DNA of 64,000 bases from Acanthamoeba sp. SK_2022b (GCA_027943245.1 JANDJZ010000174.1:1-64000), one strand, 5' to 3'. Positions 33,408-53,351 are shown, numbered from the stretch's first letter. The notes: a model not told the origin generated them from the letters alone. Numbers and translations are program-made.

Positions 33408-33888
33408 TTACTTCTGGAAGTCGCCGTCGAAGCCGATGAAGCCGGTGAGGAGGAAGACGGGGTAGTACGACTTCTTCTCGATCTTGGAGCACCAGTTCCA
33501 CGCCGACGTCAGGCGCCCGTCAATGCAGCTTCCCGCGTCAAAGAAGTTATCCGCTCCGCTGCCGTCGAACGCTGTTACACCACCCCCCAGCTCTCTTAGC
33601 GCTGTGCTCACACGCTACAGACGCCAAAACACGAGAGAGAGAGAGAGAGAGAGGACATACCATGCATGAAGAAGTCGCGCAGAATGTCCTTCCTGAGCTT
33701 GTCGACTCCGCCAAAGGTGTGGTCGATGTACCTTTTCAGGCCATCGTCGCGTACGAGCTCCTCGATCTGCTGAATGCAGATGACGATCGGGTTGAGGATG
33801 CGCGACACCTGCGTGTACTTGTCGATGAACATCAAGGCGTTGGGCACGTTGTGGTCGCCCAGGTGGATCACGCTCGAACCCACCCTAA

Positions 33889-33966
<78 letters not shown>

Positions 33967-34370
33967 GTGAGCGCGTGGATTGGGGGGGGGGGTTGCAGGC
34001 AAGGAGAGAGCCCTCGTACCAGTGGCCGATCTTCTCCTGGCAGTGGAAGAGGAGAGAGTGCATGGCGCGCCTGACGAGCGGGGCCTGCTGCACGCGGTTC
34101 AGGCCCTGGCCGGTATCGCGCAGCCTGTAGGGGCTGACGGTGCTGAGGAGGTCCTCTTCGCTGAGATACCACAGCTTGAACATGTCGTTGGCGATCTCTC
34201 GCCACAGGGTGAGCGACTGCAGCGCGTAGTAGTACTGCCTCTCGTGGTTGTGCGTCAGACGCGCGCCCTGCTGGCCGTAGCTGATGGCCAGCGAGTAGCC
34301 CTCCTCGATATTCGTGGGGCTGAAGTACTGCTTGAGCAGCGCAATCATCTTGTCGACCTGTTCACACACA

Positions 34371-34444
<74 letters not shown>

Positions 34445-36284
34445 ACACGAACACACGCATCGATCAGCGATCGAGGTCTGTGGCGCCGTGCGTGCGACTG
34501 CGGCGTACTGGGTCTCGGTTGAATGTGAGGTAGGAGTTATTGTCGCCGATGGAGTAGAGCAGGGTCTCGATGTCGTCCTTGGGGAGGCTGGCCTTTGCGT
34601 AGCGCTCGCTGAGGTACTTGACGGCCCTCTCCTTCTCCTTGATCTCGTGTCTGATCTGCCCGCGGCTCTTGCCTGCAGAGAGGACGGCCCCGCAGCAGCG
34701 CAGCGCCCCAAGTCAGACAGCGTTGCTACGCGCTGACGACGAGCAGCGAAGCAAGACGCGCGCAGAGAGGAGCAACGCACCATCGGGGCTGACCTCTTTC
34801 GTGGCGGTCATGATGTGTGGGTCCTTGAGCAGCGCGAGAGCGTCATGCTCCAGGAGAACTGCGCCACGGGTGAATGGGAGGGAGGTCAGCAACGCGGGTC
34901 GGATATTGGGGGGAGGGGCACGTGGATGGGAGGCGGAGATAGGGCCGGGCTTTTACCCGTGTAGACGGTCTTGATGCTCTTCTTGCAGGAGAACTGCAGC
35001 AGCTCCTGGATCTCCGAGTTGACGCTGTCTTGCAATAAATAAACCAGTTTGCCGTATGTCGACCTCATCTTCTCTGCTTGGCACGAAGCAACACCGCTCC
35101 GTGAGCTGAAGAGGAGAGGGAGGGGGAGAGAGAGAGAGGGAGACTGAGGCGTACCTGGATTCATGATCTTGTAACGCCTTCCGACTTCGAAGATCGTTTG
35201 AAAGAACTCCTCGTTGTCCTTGAAGTTGTGGTCCTTGATCAGCTGCTGTCCGGCCTGATGAAGCGGCAAACCGTTCGTGTGATTGGGGAGTGAGTGAGTG
35301 AGTCGAGTATCATCGCCCTGGCACAGATGGAGAGCGCGTCGTGTACCTTGTAGTCGTTGGCGACGACGAGTCCCGACAAAATGGCACAGATGTCTTGCAG
35401 CTGCTCAAAGATGCGTTTGGCCTAAGAGCAGAGGTATAGCGTGACCAAGCGATTAGAACAGGCCCGGTGGCTACCACACGTACACAAACACATACACGCC
35501 AAGGCAACCACGTCTAGATGTCACAGCACAGAGGGAGAAAGCGTCGTGAAGGATGCAGTGTAAACGATACCTTGCCCTTGAAGGAGATGATGTCCACCTT
35601 GTCGGTGTACTCTGAGACTTGGAGCGCGGCTTCGAGCAGCCTCAAGAGCTTCCTTTCCTTCAGGCTCAACCGCACGGGAATGTACTTGGACCTTCATGTG
35701 CGCGAGACGCGTCGCGGCACGTGAGACAACGCGTACAGGCGCAGCAGAGAGAGAGAGCAGCTGCAGGAGGGGTACCTTTCGGTGAACCACTCGCCCATGG
35801 CCTCCGCCGAGACTGGCGACGTGGTAGGGGCGGACGACACAGCGCCGTCATCATCTCCATCGATTTCCTCCGCCTTGTCTTCAGTCTGCGATTATAAATG
35901 CATCTAAAAACCGTTGCGCTGATCGCGTGAGCTTGAATAGTGCGGATGAATGGGTACCAGTCGGGCCTTCTTCTGGGGTGTCTGTGAAGAGGATGAAGTG
36001 GAGGTCTTGCCTTCAGTGAGCTTCTTGAGCACGTGGTGTCTTCGCTTGCCGCGACGATGGAGTGCGCCGAAGCACACCTCGCAGAAGACGTCGCCGCAGG
36101 CTTCGCACAGGACCTCCTGTGGCTGATCCTCGCATTCGACACACATGCCCGGCGGAGCCGCAGAAACAGTGTTGATCTCCTCTTCTTCTCCGTCTCGTTC
36201 CTCCAGCGCCATCTTGTCGGCGAAGCTGCCGTCCGAATCGAGCATCCGGGAAAGAGCGCTCGGGCCACCACTCGGCTTTTCCAT
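33408..36284 (-). CDS. B-box zinc-finger / DUF2009 protein
   Basis: Protein of the UPF0652/DUF2009 group found in fungi, plants and protists; its function is not known. The start is ATG at 36284. The N-terminus has a B-box-type zinc finger: CVECEDQPQEVLCEACGDVF, CEVCFGALHRRGKRRHH, with ordered Cys/His pairs. The DUF2009 region follows over about ten exons, with MGEWFTERSKYIPVRLSLKE, VSEYTDKVDI, AKRIFEQLQDICAIL, LRDTGQGLNRVQQAPLVRRA, HSLLFHCQEKIGHW, VIHLGDHNVPNALMFIDKY and CIDGRLTSAWNWCSKI. Stop at 33408. Two introns carry very long CA tracts (33890-33951 and 34372-34442). These exon segments are highly hydrophilic and conserved-looking, in contrast to the simple-sequence introns. Confidence 0.85.
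33890..33966. repeat. (CA)n then (GA)n microsatellite in intron
   Basis: About 60 bp of AC dinucleotide followed by a short AG run, inside an intron of the DUF2009 gene between the exons ending EKIGHW and starting VGSSVIHLGD. Confidence 0.95.
34372..34442. repeat. (CA)n microsatellite in intron
   Basis: About 70 bp of uninterrupted AC dinucleotide in an intron of the DUF2009 gene, upstream in minus orientation of the exon starting VDKMIALLKQYF. Confidence 0.95.
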
Positions 36285-36517
36285 TTTTGTGTAAATTTAT
36301 AATCGATTCGAACCAAGGGCCTTGCTCCTCTTTCTCGGGCGCTGCAGCGGTTATAAAAATAATTACAAATGGAATTAATCCAATCGATGTACAACAGGAA
36401 GATGCCGGCCACGTAACGCTGGAGTCTTGTTTTCACCGACCGGAGTCTGCGATTTTCCGTAACCCCGTACATTTACACGAGATTTATTTCCACATCAATT
36501 TGAAGCATGCCTGACCC

Positions 36518-37941
36518 TCACGCTCGGTTCTTCTCGCTGGCTGCGCGGATGGCCCACGTGAGCTCGAAGCTCTTGAAGGCGTCGGCGTAGGGCGACTGGA
36601 TCCCGGAGGTGTCGCCGGTGCTGATGGCGTGAAGCCAGGTCGCGATCTCCCTCTCGTAGAAGTTGTCCTCCTCCTCGCCGAAGGTGAAGACCTCTTCCGT
36701 CTGCACGTTCTTGGAGCCCTTGTCGCGGGACACCAGCAGGCGCGCCTTGCCATAGGGGTCCTCGAGCCGGATGCGAATGCCGTCGCCCCACACCTCGATC
36801 TCACACTCGTAGTGATCGCCGTGAAGCAAGGCTCCGTGCGTCAGCGAGCCAAGTGCGCCTAAGGGTGGAGCGAGCGAATGTGAGTCCTTCCGTTGGAGTT
36901 GAAGACTGAGAGAGAAAGACGGAGATGTCCAATTGATAAGGCCTTACCCGAGGCATACCGCCAGTGCGCGGTGGTAACGCGGGGAATACGGAACTCGATG
37001 GGGAGGCCCTCCTCCACGCTCTTGCCCGAAATGACGTCGTTGGGGAGGTTGCTGAGGTAGCCCGGTCCACTCTCCTCGGTGCTGGGGGCCCCGATGGCGA
37101 TGGCCGTCAGCGTGTCCAGCTTGACCTCGCCGGCGATGAACCGTGCCAGATCGGCAAAGTGCGTGCACTGCTCGATAATCGGGCCACCAGAGAGTCGGGT
37201 GTCCCACCTGCTCCCAGGAGGCGATGAGCAACCAATCAGCAGTGAGGATAAAATAAAAACCATTAATTGTTGTCAAGAGGGGCTGCGGACGAACCACATG
37301 GCCTTCTCGATGGCAGGGTAGGCGGTGTTGTATTTGAGGAGCACAGCGCGCACTGCTGGTCCCTTAGGGTTCTCGGCGGCGTGCTCGGCCAGCAGCTCGC
37401 GCAGCTTGCGAACGGGGGCCGAATATCGGAACATGTAGCCCACCGAGACCACCACCTTGCGCTCCTCGGCCAGCTTCACGAGCTCGTCGCGCACCTGGGC
37501 CACCTGGTCGAGCGGGTGGGACGAGATGGGCTTCTCGACAAAGAGGTGAATGCCCCGACGGGCGCACTCGAGCTCGAAGTCAAACTTCTGGGGGAGGCCG
37601 TGGGCGAAGGGGGGCAGGCCGATGATGACGGCATCGGGGTGGGCCTCGTCGAGCATGGCCTGCACGCTGCCGAAGCCCTTAATGTCTGCAAACACCTCGG
37701 GGCTCTTCTCGCGCCACCGCTGGGCTACGGCTTCGGCACGGGCGGCATTGACGTCGGCCACGCCCACCACCTTGACGCCGACCGACGCTACGCCGTTCCA
37801 ACCTTGTCCGCGGCCGAGAAGGTCTACCACGCGAGCGTGGTTCCAGGGCACCGCCACGGTCTCGCTGCCAAAGTTGACCTCGCCCGCCCCGATGAAGCCC
37901 AAGCGCACCACGCTCACCTGCTCCTGCTTCTGTGCGGACAT
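36518..37941 (-). CDS. Gfo/Idh/MocA-family oxidoreductase
   Basis: NAD(P)-dependent sugar or inositol-type oxidoreductase; substrate unknown. The start is ATG at 37941. The Rossmann N-terminus has VRLGFIGAGEVNFGSETVAV (G-x-G-x-x-G-like), VKVVGVADVNAARAE, DAVIIGLPPFAHG and the family signature with catalytic lysine, IHLFVEKPISSHPLDQ. VVVSVGYMFRYSAPVRKL follows. The second domain continues in three smaller exons with RLSGGPIIEQCTHFADLARF (conserved H near the active site), TAHWRYASG, ECEIEVWGDGIRIRL and WLHAISTGD. Stop at 36518. The length of about 390 residues is normal. The typical 'GG...D.G.H..D' motif appears here as GGPIIEQCTHFADL. It is divergent from DPAGT1. Confidence 0.92.
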
Positions 37942-38507
37942 TGTCGTCGAAGTGTGTGCGTATGTGGGGTGGGGTTGAACTGGCAGTTGGCTGCAGTGGT
38001 GAAGGAAAGATAAGACGCTTATCCGCGATGAGCGAGGCCACCACTGATACCCCGTCACTCAGTGTGGCCGGCCCGTGATTGGCGGCAGGGATGCCAGTCG
38101 CTCCCTGTGGTTGGGTGACGAACTCTTGCTCCGGCCCCTCGCTGGTTGGTTCCCGACTGCTTGCGTGTGCGGCGACGGGATTCGAACACCAGCCTGCTAC
38201 ACGTCAGCTGGCGACGGACGGCACGACGATAACACCAAAGCAACACAGGTGTTGTCATTTGATCGAAAAGATTTTTGGTTGTGGTTCGTACAAAGCACTG
38301 CGTTGATTGCCAACAACGTACGTAGCAGTTCTCACCACCAGACTTTCATTTTTTTAATGCAATAAAATTAGATCACGCTTTTTTGAGAATATATAAATTA
38401 AGGATGAATGAAAATAGTCTCCACAGTGCTATTCATTTGGATCAATCACCTTATCGTCATGCCAAGCACTGTGGTCGACTCTCATTACGCTCCACGTTTG
38501 CCTCAGG
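37942..38507. promoter_or_regulatory. Divergent intergenic region, oxidoreductase / DPAGT1
   Basis: 566 bp between divergent start codons, GC-rich near the left and AT-rich (38345-38405) near the right. A short TTCGAATCC-like string at about 38170-38185 was examined as a tRNA remnant and rejected. Confidence 0.4.
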
Positions 38508-39203
38508 ATGGGTAGCAGCGAGCTGTTGTGCGTGGCCCTTCTGGCGGGGACTGGCACTGCCTACTACTACGACGTGCCGCCCGTCTACGTGAGCATAGCC
38601 ATGTCCATCGTGGCCGGCCTGCTGACCTACCTCCTCATTCCCGCCGCCGCGCAGCTCTTCATCAACGCCCGCCTCTACGGCATCGACCTCAGCAAGAGCA
38701 CCACCGATGTCAAAGTGTACGCCCAGCAGCCTTGTCTCCCTTGCCATTGCCCGTGCCCACTCATTGTTGTTGTTGGTTGTTGGTTGTTGCCACCCAAGTG
38801 CCGAGAGCATGGGCGTGATCGTGAGCGCGGTGTACATGGGCGTGATGTTCCTCTTCATCCCTTTCCCCTTCCGCCACTGGTGGTTCAACAGCGACTTCCC
38901 TCACCACAAGGTACGCCTCGGGCCTTCACTCTACCCCCCCCCCACGGCCTGAGCGCGGGCCTCCCCTCCCCCCTCCGCCTCACGAGCGCTCATCGGTCGC
39001 CCACCCGCCGATCCAGTTTGAGGAGTTCATGTCGGCCCTGCTGTCCATCTGCTGCATGATCTTCCTGGGTTTCGCCGACGACGTCCTCAACCTCCGGTGG
39101 CGCCACAAGCTCATCTTGCCCACCATGGTGCTCACCTCGATCGCTGCTCCTTGCCGCGCCCACGCTCACGCACGCACAGCCCACGCACATGACTCATCTC
39201 TTC

Positions 39204-39273
<70 letters not shown>

Positions 39274-40832
39274 CACGGGGTGGTGGTGGTGCGTGTAGGC
39301 CACGTTGCCCCTGTTGATGGTGTACATGGCCAACCTCAACTCCACCTTTATCCTGGTCCCCATCCAGCTGCGCCCCTTCATCGGCAAGGTCATCGACCTG
39401 GGTACTCCCCCCTCTCCCACTGGAGGATAGCCACCTCGCTGAGAGGCACCACCGTGCGCTATAAAATAATAATAAATAATAATAAATCATTAAAATAATT
39501 TATTTTTCATTAAAAATGATTTTTTATTTTAGGCGTGCTGTACTACATCTACATGGGCATGTTGGCCGTGTTCTGCACCAACGCCATCAACATCTTGGCG
39601 GGCATCAACGGCATCGAGGTACAGCCCTTCGAGATCTCGGCCACTCGCCCTTACCGCTGTTCTCGACGCCTCACGCACGACCTCCTCCCCCCCCCCCGTC
39701 ACTGCGTGGCGTCGGCCAGGCCGGCCAATCGTTGGTGATCGGCGTGTCCATCCTCGCTCACAACCTCCTCCAGCTCCACCTCGGCGAAGGCAACCGTACG
39801 GCCCACCACCGCACATCGGTGCTCTCATGTCTCTGTGTGTAGTGGTGGAGGCTGACCCCCCCCCCGCAACCCGCTACGCCCGTACAGCCGACGCCCATTA
39901 CTTCTCGATGTACCTCATCATCCCCTTCATCGCCGTCACCGCGGCCCTGCTCAAGCACAACTGGTAAGCGCCATGACCCCCCCCCCTCTCTTCCTCTCCC
40001 ACCCAACGTTGCTTACGTTGCCGGTCGCCTCCTGTCCCCCAGGTATCCGTCGCGCGTCTTCGTGGGCGACACCTTCTGCTACTTTGCCGGCATGACCTTT
40101 GCCGTGGTGGGCATCCTGGGCCACTTCAGCAAGACCATGCTCCTCTTCTTCATCCCCCAGGCACGATCTCTTCTTTAATAATAATAATAATTTATTTATT
40201 TATTTATTTATTAATCTTTATTTATTTGTTTTTCTTCTCCTCTGACTGCATGTCCTCTTTCCAAATGATTGCAGGTGTTGAACTTCCTCTACTCGGTGCC
40301 GCAGCTCTTCCACTTCATTCCCTGCCCTCGCCACCGCCTGCCCAAGTATGCGCCTCCCCCTCCACGCGCCCAGGGCGTCCCCTTTCTGATGCTCCCCCCC
40401 CGTCTGCATTGCCACGCCCTCCAGGTACAACCGTAAGACGGACAAGCTGGAGATGTCCCGCACGGTGTTCAAGTACGAGGAGCTCTCTGCCCTGGGCAAG
40501 CTCTTCTACCACCTCCTCACCAAGTTCCGCCTCGCCGACGTCAAGATCGGTACTCTCCTCCTCCTCTCCCCGTATCACTCTCTGCTCCGCGCGCTCGCTA
40601 CGTTTGCCTGCGTCTGCTTACCCACAGCGTGGCCGTGTCGTGCGACACAGGCAAGGACGGGGTGATCGAGATGAACAACCTGACGATCATCAACTTTGTG
40701 CTGATGTGGATCGGGCCCACCCACGAGAGGAACCTGACCGCGATCATGCTGTTCCTCCAGGTCCTCTTCACCCTCCTCGCCTTCTGCATCCGCTACCAGC
40801 TCGTCAAGCTCGTCTTTGACGTCAACCACTGA
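38508..40832 (+). CDS. DPAGT1: UDP-GlcNAc:dolichyl-phosphate GlcNAc-1-phosphotransferase
   Basis: First enzyme of the dolichol pathway for N-glycosylation (ALG7 in yeast), a polytopic ER membrane protein. ATG at 38508. Exons join as [20 protein letters not shown], then [17 protein letters not shown] with [31 protein letters not shown] (FADD metal-binding site), [29 protein letters not shown] (the strongly conserved [17 protein letters not shown] motif), [33 protein letters not shown] (GDT motif), [24 protein letters not shown], and a final membrane region ending FDVNH with stop at 40832. Roughly ten TM segments. Most introns are short; one contains a 68-bp GT tract (39205-39272). Acceptor and donor choices fit family length. 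Confidence 0.95.
39205..39272. repeat. (GT)n microsatellite in DPAGT1 intron
   Basis: 68 bp of GT dinucleotide in an intron of the plus-strand DPAGT1 gene, just before the exon beginning [10 protein letters not shown]. The tract lies between donor and acceptor. Confidence 0.95.
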
Positions 40833-40921
40833 ACAAGGAAGAAGAGGAAGAAATAAAAGGAGTAGTGGTAGGCCATTGCCCTTTCTTTGTTGCTGCTGCT
40901 GCTGCCCCTGCGCGCGCAGAG

Positions 40922-43900
40922 CTACGTGCTCTCCTTGCGCGAGAAGAGGATGGGGTGGCGTCGTGCGGGGTGCGCCATGGCCTCTGCCAGGCTCTTGACG
41001 GCCGCGGGCTGCCGCAGCGGGGGGATCGGGGCGGGCAGGCTTCGCGACCTGAGCCGCGCTCCGGCCACCCCCGAAGATGATGAAGATGATGAAGAAGATG
41101 ATGACGGTGCGCCAAAGGTGTAGGAGGCCGATGAGTGGAGAGGGATGGGGCAGGAGTGGACGATCGGAAACGATGCGCCAACGTTGGCCTTGCGCTTGAG
41201 CCCACCACTTGGCGTCGTGCCGGCCGGCGCGCTGGTGCTGGTGGTGCTGGTCGACGATGAGGGCGGCGCGGAGGTGGATGAAGCTGGCGACGGTGACGTC
41301 GTCGTCGTCGACGTGGAGGGGCGTGCGGTGGGCCCCGGCGCCCACCTCTTGAGCGCGGCGGCCAACACGTCCCTCCGGAGCGGCTTGAACAGGACATCGG
41401 ACATGCCCACCTCCAGGCACCGGCGGCCGTACTCCTGCGGGTGAGGCGAGCGACGATGGGTGAGCCACGTCATTGATGGGCCACGACCGGGCTGGCGTGG
41501 TGTACCTTGGTGGCCGAGGCGGTGAGGGCGATGATGGGCAAGGGCGCCTTCTGTCGACCGTTGTCGGGCGGCGCATCTCGGTGCTGGTGCTCGAGCTCGC
41601 GGATGAGCTTGGTGGCTTGGAAGCCGTCCATGACCGGCATCTGGCAGTCCATCAGGACAACATCGAACGTCGTCCCCTTCTTCTCGTAGGCCTCCACGCA
41701 CTCCATGCCATTTGCCACCACCTGCATGCGGTAGTGATGTGTGAGCCAATCATCGTGGGTGTGTGTGTGTGTGTGTGTGTGTGTGATGAGAGCAATGGGA
41801 AACGTACGGTGACCCGACAGCCAAGCGTGTGCAGCATGCGCTTGCCCACCTTCTGGTTGATGACGTTGTCCTCCACCAGAAGCACCTCCAGCCCCTCACA
41901 CGAGCGGCTGCTTGCCTCCTCCTCCCCCTGTTTCTCCTTTCCCTTCCCGCACTCCTCGGCCACGACCGCGCGCTTGCAGTCGAGGTCGGCTTTGTCCTCA
42001 AGAGGAGGCGCCGGCCGCTCCTCGCCCTTCTCCTCGGCCAGGGGCAGCGGGAGTCTGACGGCAAAGGTCGAGCCCTGGCCCGGCTGGCTGGTGACGCTGA
42101 TCGACCCGTCCATCGCGTCGGCCAGGTGCTTGCTGATGGCCAGCCCGACGCCCGACCCGCCGTAGGGGCGGCTGACCGACCCATCGACTTGGGTAAAGCA
42201 CTGGCGTCGCGCAGCGTCAGTCGAGTCGCTCGAGATACGAGGGGGGAGGTCAAGACGAGCGGAAAAGGGGGGGGGGGTACCGAGAAGAGGTGGGCCAGGT
42301 GCTGCTCGGAGATGCCGATGCCGGTGTCGCTCACCGTCAGCTCGACGGGCGCGTCGCTGTGGCTGGACAACGTGACGGACACGGTCCCCTCCTCCGGCGT
42401 AAACTTGATGGCGTTCGAGAGAAGGTTGTACGCTATCTGCCTGAACCTGGGGGCGTGGTCCGGCACAGAACTTGATCAGTATTTTCTGGTTGATTATTGA
42501 GCTTTTTTGTGATTTGATCCAAAAATCTCCGTATTCCGCATCCCGGAAATGAAAAATCTCCTTTCGGTCAGATTGGTAGCACGTGCAACGAGCACAAGGA
42601 GAAGGACATAAGGGAGCTAGTAGTACAAGGTGTGCTTCGTGTACCTGACCGGATCGCCGAGGCGCTGCGGGTAGTCTACGGTCACTTGTGTGGTGAGCTG
42701 CAGGTGTTTCTTCTCTGTGTGCGTGTTCAGCGGCGAAAGGTGAGCGAAAGTGCCAAACGTATATACAAGGTAATGCGGATGCCTAGGCGCATGTACCTGC
42801 GGTGGGGCGTAGCATGTTGGTCACCTTCTCTATCTCGTGCACGACGGAGAACGAGGTGCGTTCGAGCTCGAGCTGGTGGGCCTCGATGCGCTCTACGTCG
42901 AGCAGGTCGTTGACCATGGACAACAGGTGATCAGCGCAGTCTGGTCATGTTGACGTGGAGTTAGCGTTGGAGCAGTTGTAGCGGGCTGCGCGGGTGCGTG
43001 TACCAGAGATGATCGCGAGGGCCTGGCTGGCCTTGGTGTTGAGCGGCATCATCGACTGTAGCTCGCCGCTCATCGCCATGATGCCGTGCATGGGCGTACG
43101 CAACTCTGCATAATCGCCCAACGCGTCACAAGGCAGTACTTGTAAGGTCAGAGGTGGTGTGGTCTTTTGGCGGATGGGCAAGAGGGGAAGGCGCCCGACC
43201 ATGGCTGATGTTGGCGAGGAAGTCGCTCTTGGCCTTGGTGGCCCGCGCGCCGTCCTCCAGGGCCGCCCGCAACTGTCCGAGTAGTTCTCCTTCGCGCGAG
43301 TAGCGGTTGCCGGCCGCGCACACCGTCAGCACCACCAACAGCCAGCCGTCCGACAGGGACGCCCCTGTGGTTTCATCCACCACGCACACATGTTACATTA
43401 GTCGGGCCTCTCTCACCACCCACACCGCGCTACTAATCTTCAACATGGCGTTCCCGAGTTACTACGTCTTCTTCGTCTCCCGTACCGAGTTGGGTGTGTC
43501 GAAATTCGGGCCAAGAGGAGATGGTGGTAGTCGTGGCGGGAGCAGGGCAGGCGAGGTAGCGGAGAAGAGAGGTCTGCAGGAGGACGAGGACGAGCGCGGC
43601 GGCGCAGCTGGAGATGCCTCGAGCGTAGAGCATGAGCAAAGGGATGCAGGCGAACCAGAGGTAGAGGTCGCGCGGGTTGCGGTCGGTGAGGGTGGCCAGG
43701 GTGAGCCCAAGGTCGAGGAGCCCCACGCCCAGGGTCATGCTCACCCATCGGGTGGGCTGGAGGAAGAGGGACATGAAGACGCAGATCAAGGAAAAGAGGA
43801 TTGTAGTGGCAGGGGCGAGAGTGGTGAGGTCGGTCATGAAGACGAGGAAGGCCAGAGAGCCTCCGAGGCAGACGCCAACGGACCACTGCACCATCGTCCG

Positions 43901-44023
43901 TGTGATGAGATCGGCCTCATGGGGCCGAAAGGTTGGTCGAGGGATAGAGGTGGTGGATGCGGATGGAGTTTGTTGAGGAGTTGATGGCCGGAGCGGAGCT
44001 GGGCCGGTAGTAGCCAAGGTCAT
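40922..44023 (-). CDS. Hybrid sensor histidine kinase
   Basis: Phosphorelay kinase with a C-terminal receiver. ATG at 44023. After a Pro/Ser-rich lead, five or six hydrophobic segments lie at about 43900-43550 (for example [51 protein letters not shown]), then a linker helix. The HisKA H-box is split by an intron: SDFLANISH joins [12 protein letters not shown] in phase 1. HATPase_c boxes are N ([15 protein letters not shown]), G1 (SDTGIGISE), and G2 ([14 protein letters not shown]). The receiver starts [20 protein letters not shown], with the phosphate-accepting Asp in [13 protein letters not shown] (codon near 41647-41649) and the conserved Lys in [13 protein letters not shown] Ser/Ala/Thr-rich tail ends at 40922. 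No soluble input domain is recognised before HisKA. Confidence 0.92.
41759..41785. repeat. Short (GT)n tract in histidine-kinase intron
   Basis: 27 bp of GT dinucleotide in an intron interrupting the receiver domain of the minus-strand histidine kinase. Confidence 0.9.
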
Positions 44024-44343
44024 GGCTCGCGTATTCTTCTAAGAGTGCACTCTAAGAGTACGCGCGCAGCTGCGTGTTGTTGTGGAAGACTGTTTCTTTT
44101 TCTGCCTCTGGTGGACTCGTTGGTGTTCACGAGATGGTGCTGCGTATGGAGCTCCAAGGCACGCGAGCGAGATGGGAGATGTGTTGACGGGTTGTCCCGC
44201 AACAGCCCAGATGTGTCCAGATGTGCGGGACAGCCGAGAAACGCCAAAAATGCCACGTCAGCATAATGCTTATTGGACAAAAATTCCTATCATTTCACCG
44301 AACGGTGCAGGCGCGCCCCATTGGCCAGTGCTTGACCAGCCGT
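44024..44343. other. Gap between two minus-strand genes
   Basis: About 320 bp between the end of the LvsG-like gene and the start of the histidine kinase. It must include the histidine-kinase promoter. I see no other feature. Confidence 0.5.
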
Positions 44344-51006
<6,663 letters not shown>

Positions 51007-51252
51007 CTTTTGGGTTTCCCGGTTTTTCTCGCCGCTTTTTTCCTGTTCAGGAGATTATTCGCAAACGTTTTCGAAATTTTCGCTAATGCAAATTGCGCTC
51101 TATCCGAAATTCGGGCGGAACCATAAAATCAGTGGCAGAATGGTCGTCGCTCGCGTGCGGCAAAGAAGGCAACGCCAACACGAGAGGAGAGAACAACAAC
51201 GCGACCATAGCCTTGCCACAACCGTTGGTGAGCAGGAACACAGCGTGAAGAT
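51007..51252. promoter_or_regulatory. Divergent intergenic region, LvsG-like / F-box gene
   Basis: 246 bp between divergent ATGs. It includes a T-rich, CGAAATTTTCG-like short palindromic string near 51070, meaning unknown. Confidence 0.35.
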
Positions 51253-53169
51253 ATGTCGCTCGCGTCCATGAGCAGCTTTGCGGCGGAGGAGGACCTGCAC
51301 GGCCTGGCGTCGGCCATGTTTCCCCGCTTGGAGGCCCAACTCCGCGAAGCCGAGAAGGGCTTCACGTCCACCATGCTCAAGTACAACTGCCCCTTCACCT
51401 TCGTTTTTTATTTTAATCTAATTTATAATTTAGGTATAATAACACATGCAATAGCGGCCAAACCCCCATTGGTGAGACAAATTATTATTAATTTTATGCC
51501 AATTAAAAAAGCATTATAATGCAAATGTAATTTGCCAACTTATCCGTGGGCTGTCAGGTTCTGTCCGGACCGGATGGTGATGGAGCGGGAGCTGCTGGCC
51601 CGAGCCAAGGCCGTCAACGAGGTGCGCAAGATACACGGCTTCCACGTCATCTGTCCTCTGGTGTGTTTGCCCAACGAGGTCCTGGTCAAGAACATCCTGC
51701 GGCGGCTCGACCCGGTCTCCCTGTGTCGCGTGTCGATGACCTGCTGCTTCCTCTACGAGCTGGCCAGCGACAACGTGCTGTGGCGCTGCCTCTACGACCA
51801 GTGGGAGCGCAAGTGGGAGGTCGTGAGCCGCAAGGTGAGCACGTTTGGCATGTACGTGAGCGACAGCGAGCTCCTCTTCGCGGCAAGCGATGATGATGAC
51901 GACGACGACGATGACGACGACGACGATGAAGACGGCGACTACGATGCCGATTGCGGCGATGGCTGTCTCGGCGTGGAGGGCGACGAGAGCAGCGATGAGC
52001 GGGACGACGAAGACGACGGCAGTGACTGCGGGAAGAGGGAGTACGAGGAAGTGAGAGAAGATGACGATGAGGAGGAGGAGGACGAGACCGAAGCGATGGA
52101 GAACGATGATAGCGACGAGCATCTCCAACCCAATGCGAGCGAGGGTGACGACGGGGACGAGGATGTCGAAGACGACGTCGGCCGCATGGAGACGGACAAG
52201 CGACGGCGCCGGTCCATCAAGATCGGCAGCAGCCGAGCGGCCAACCGGGTCCCAAAGAGGAAGACCGACACAAAGCAAAGAGCGAAGACGAAGGCAAACT
52301 CCGAGAAAACGAAAGCGAAGAGGTCGACGCCGCTCAAGAGCCACGCGACGAGAGCCAAGGCGCCAGTGGCGGCGCTGATCAACTCCAGCCCGGCGGCCGG
52401 TCCGCACTCGGGGAAGACGGTGTCCTTCTCCGCGTTCACCTCGTCGGCCACCGACGTCCCGCTCAAGCGCAAGGGCAGCGCGATCGTGGGCAACATCGCG
52501 AGGACGTCCAAGGCCGAGCTGGACTCGCCGTCGACAGACGACAGCCACAAGCTCGGCCGCACGCGCGCGACGATGATGCGCGCGGAGAGCGACGGCGAGC
52601 GGCGCGAACGGGAGAAGATGGTGCATGACATGCAGAGGGAGTGGCGCCGGCTGCTCGATCGGGTGGCGCGTCGAGAGGCGCACGACGAGCGCGCCCACGC
52701 GTTCTACTGGAAGCATTGCTTCCGCGAGCTGGAGATCATGGCCCTCAACCGCAAGAAGAAGGATGTGTCCACGCGCAAGCGCGAGGCCCTCCACAACCTG
52801 CTGGCCAGGCCGGGCACCAATCTCCACCTCCAGGCCGCCGTCTTCCCCCTGCCGCTCAAGTGGCTCCAGGCGTCCGCGAGGCGCAGCGGGAGCTCGTCAT
52901 CCAAGTGGCACAGTGGCACAGTGCCGGTGGCCAGGCGAGGGTCGCTGAGCTCTCCTGCCGACGCCGACCATCACCAGCATCACTGTCATCATCATCCTCA
53001 TCATCAGCAGCAGCATCATGAGGGCCGGTTCCGACTCATCGTGGCCAAGGTGTTCGAGAACAACAAGCGACTGTTCTCGCTTCGCAATCCCTTCGACGCC
53101 TTCTACGAGGAGGACGCGCAGAGCCGGCCTGGCAATCTTCCGCTGAACGAGGTAACCACCTGACTGCCG

Positions 53170-53262
<93 letters not shown>

Positions 53263-53291
53263 GTTGTTGCTGTTGTTGTTGCTGTTGTTGC

Positions 53292-53351
<60 letters not shown>

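Noticed and set aside
38160..38260. tRNA-like string GATTCGAACACC (minus strand GGTGTTCGAATCC)
   Set aside because: It resembles a T-arm/B-box, but the T-stem has a mismatch, no matching acceptor stem or A-box is found upstream, and no anticodon arm can be drawn.
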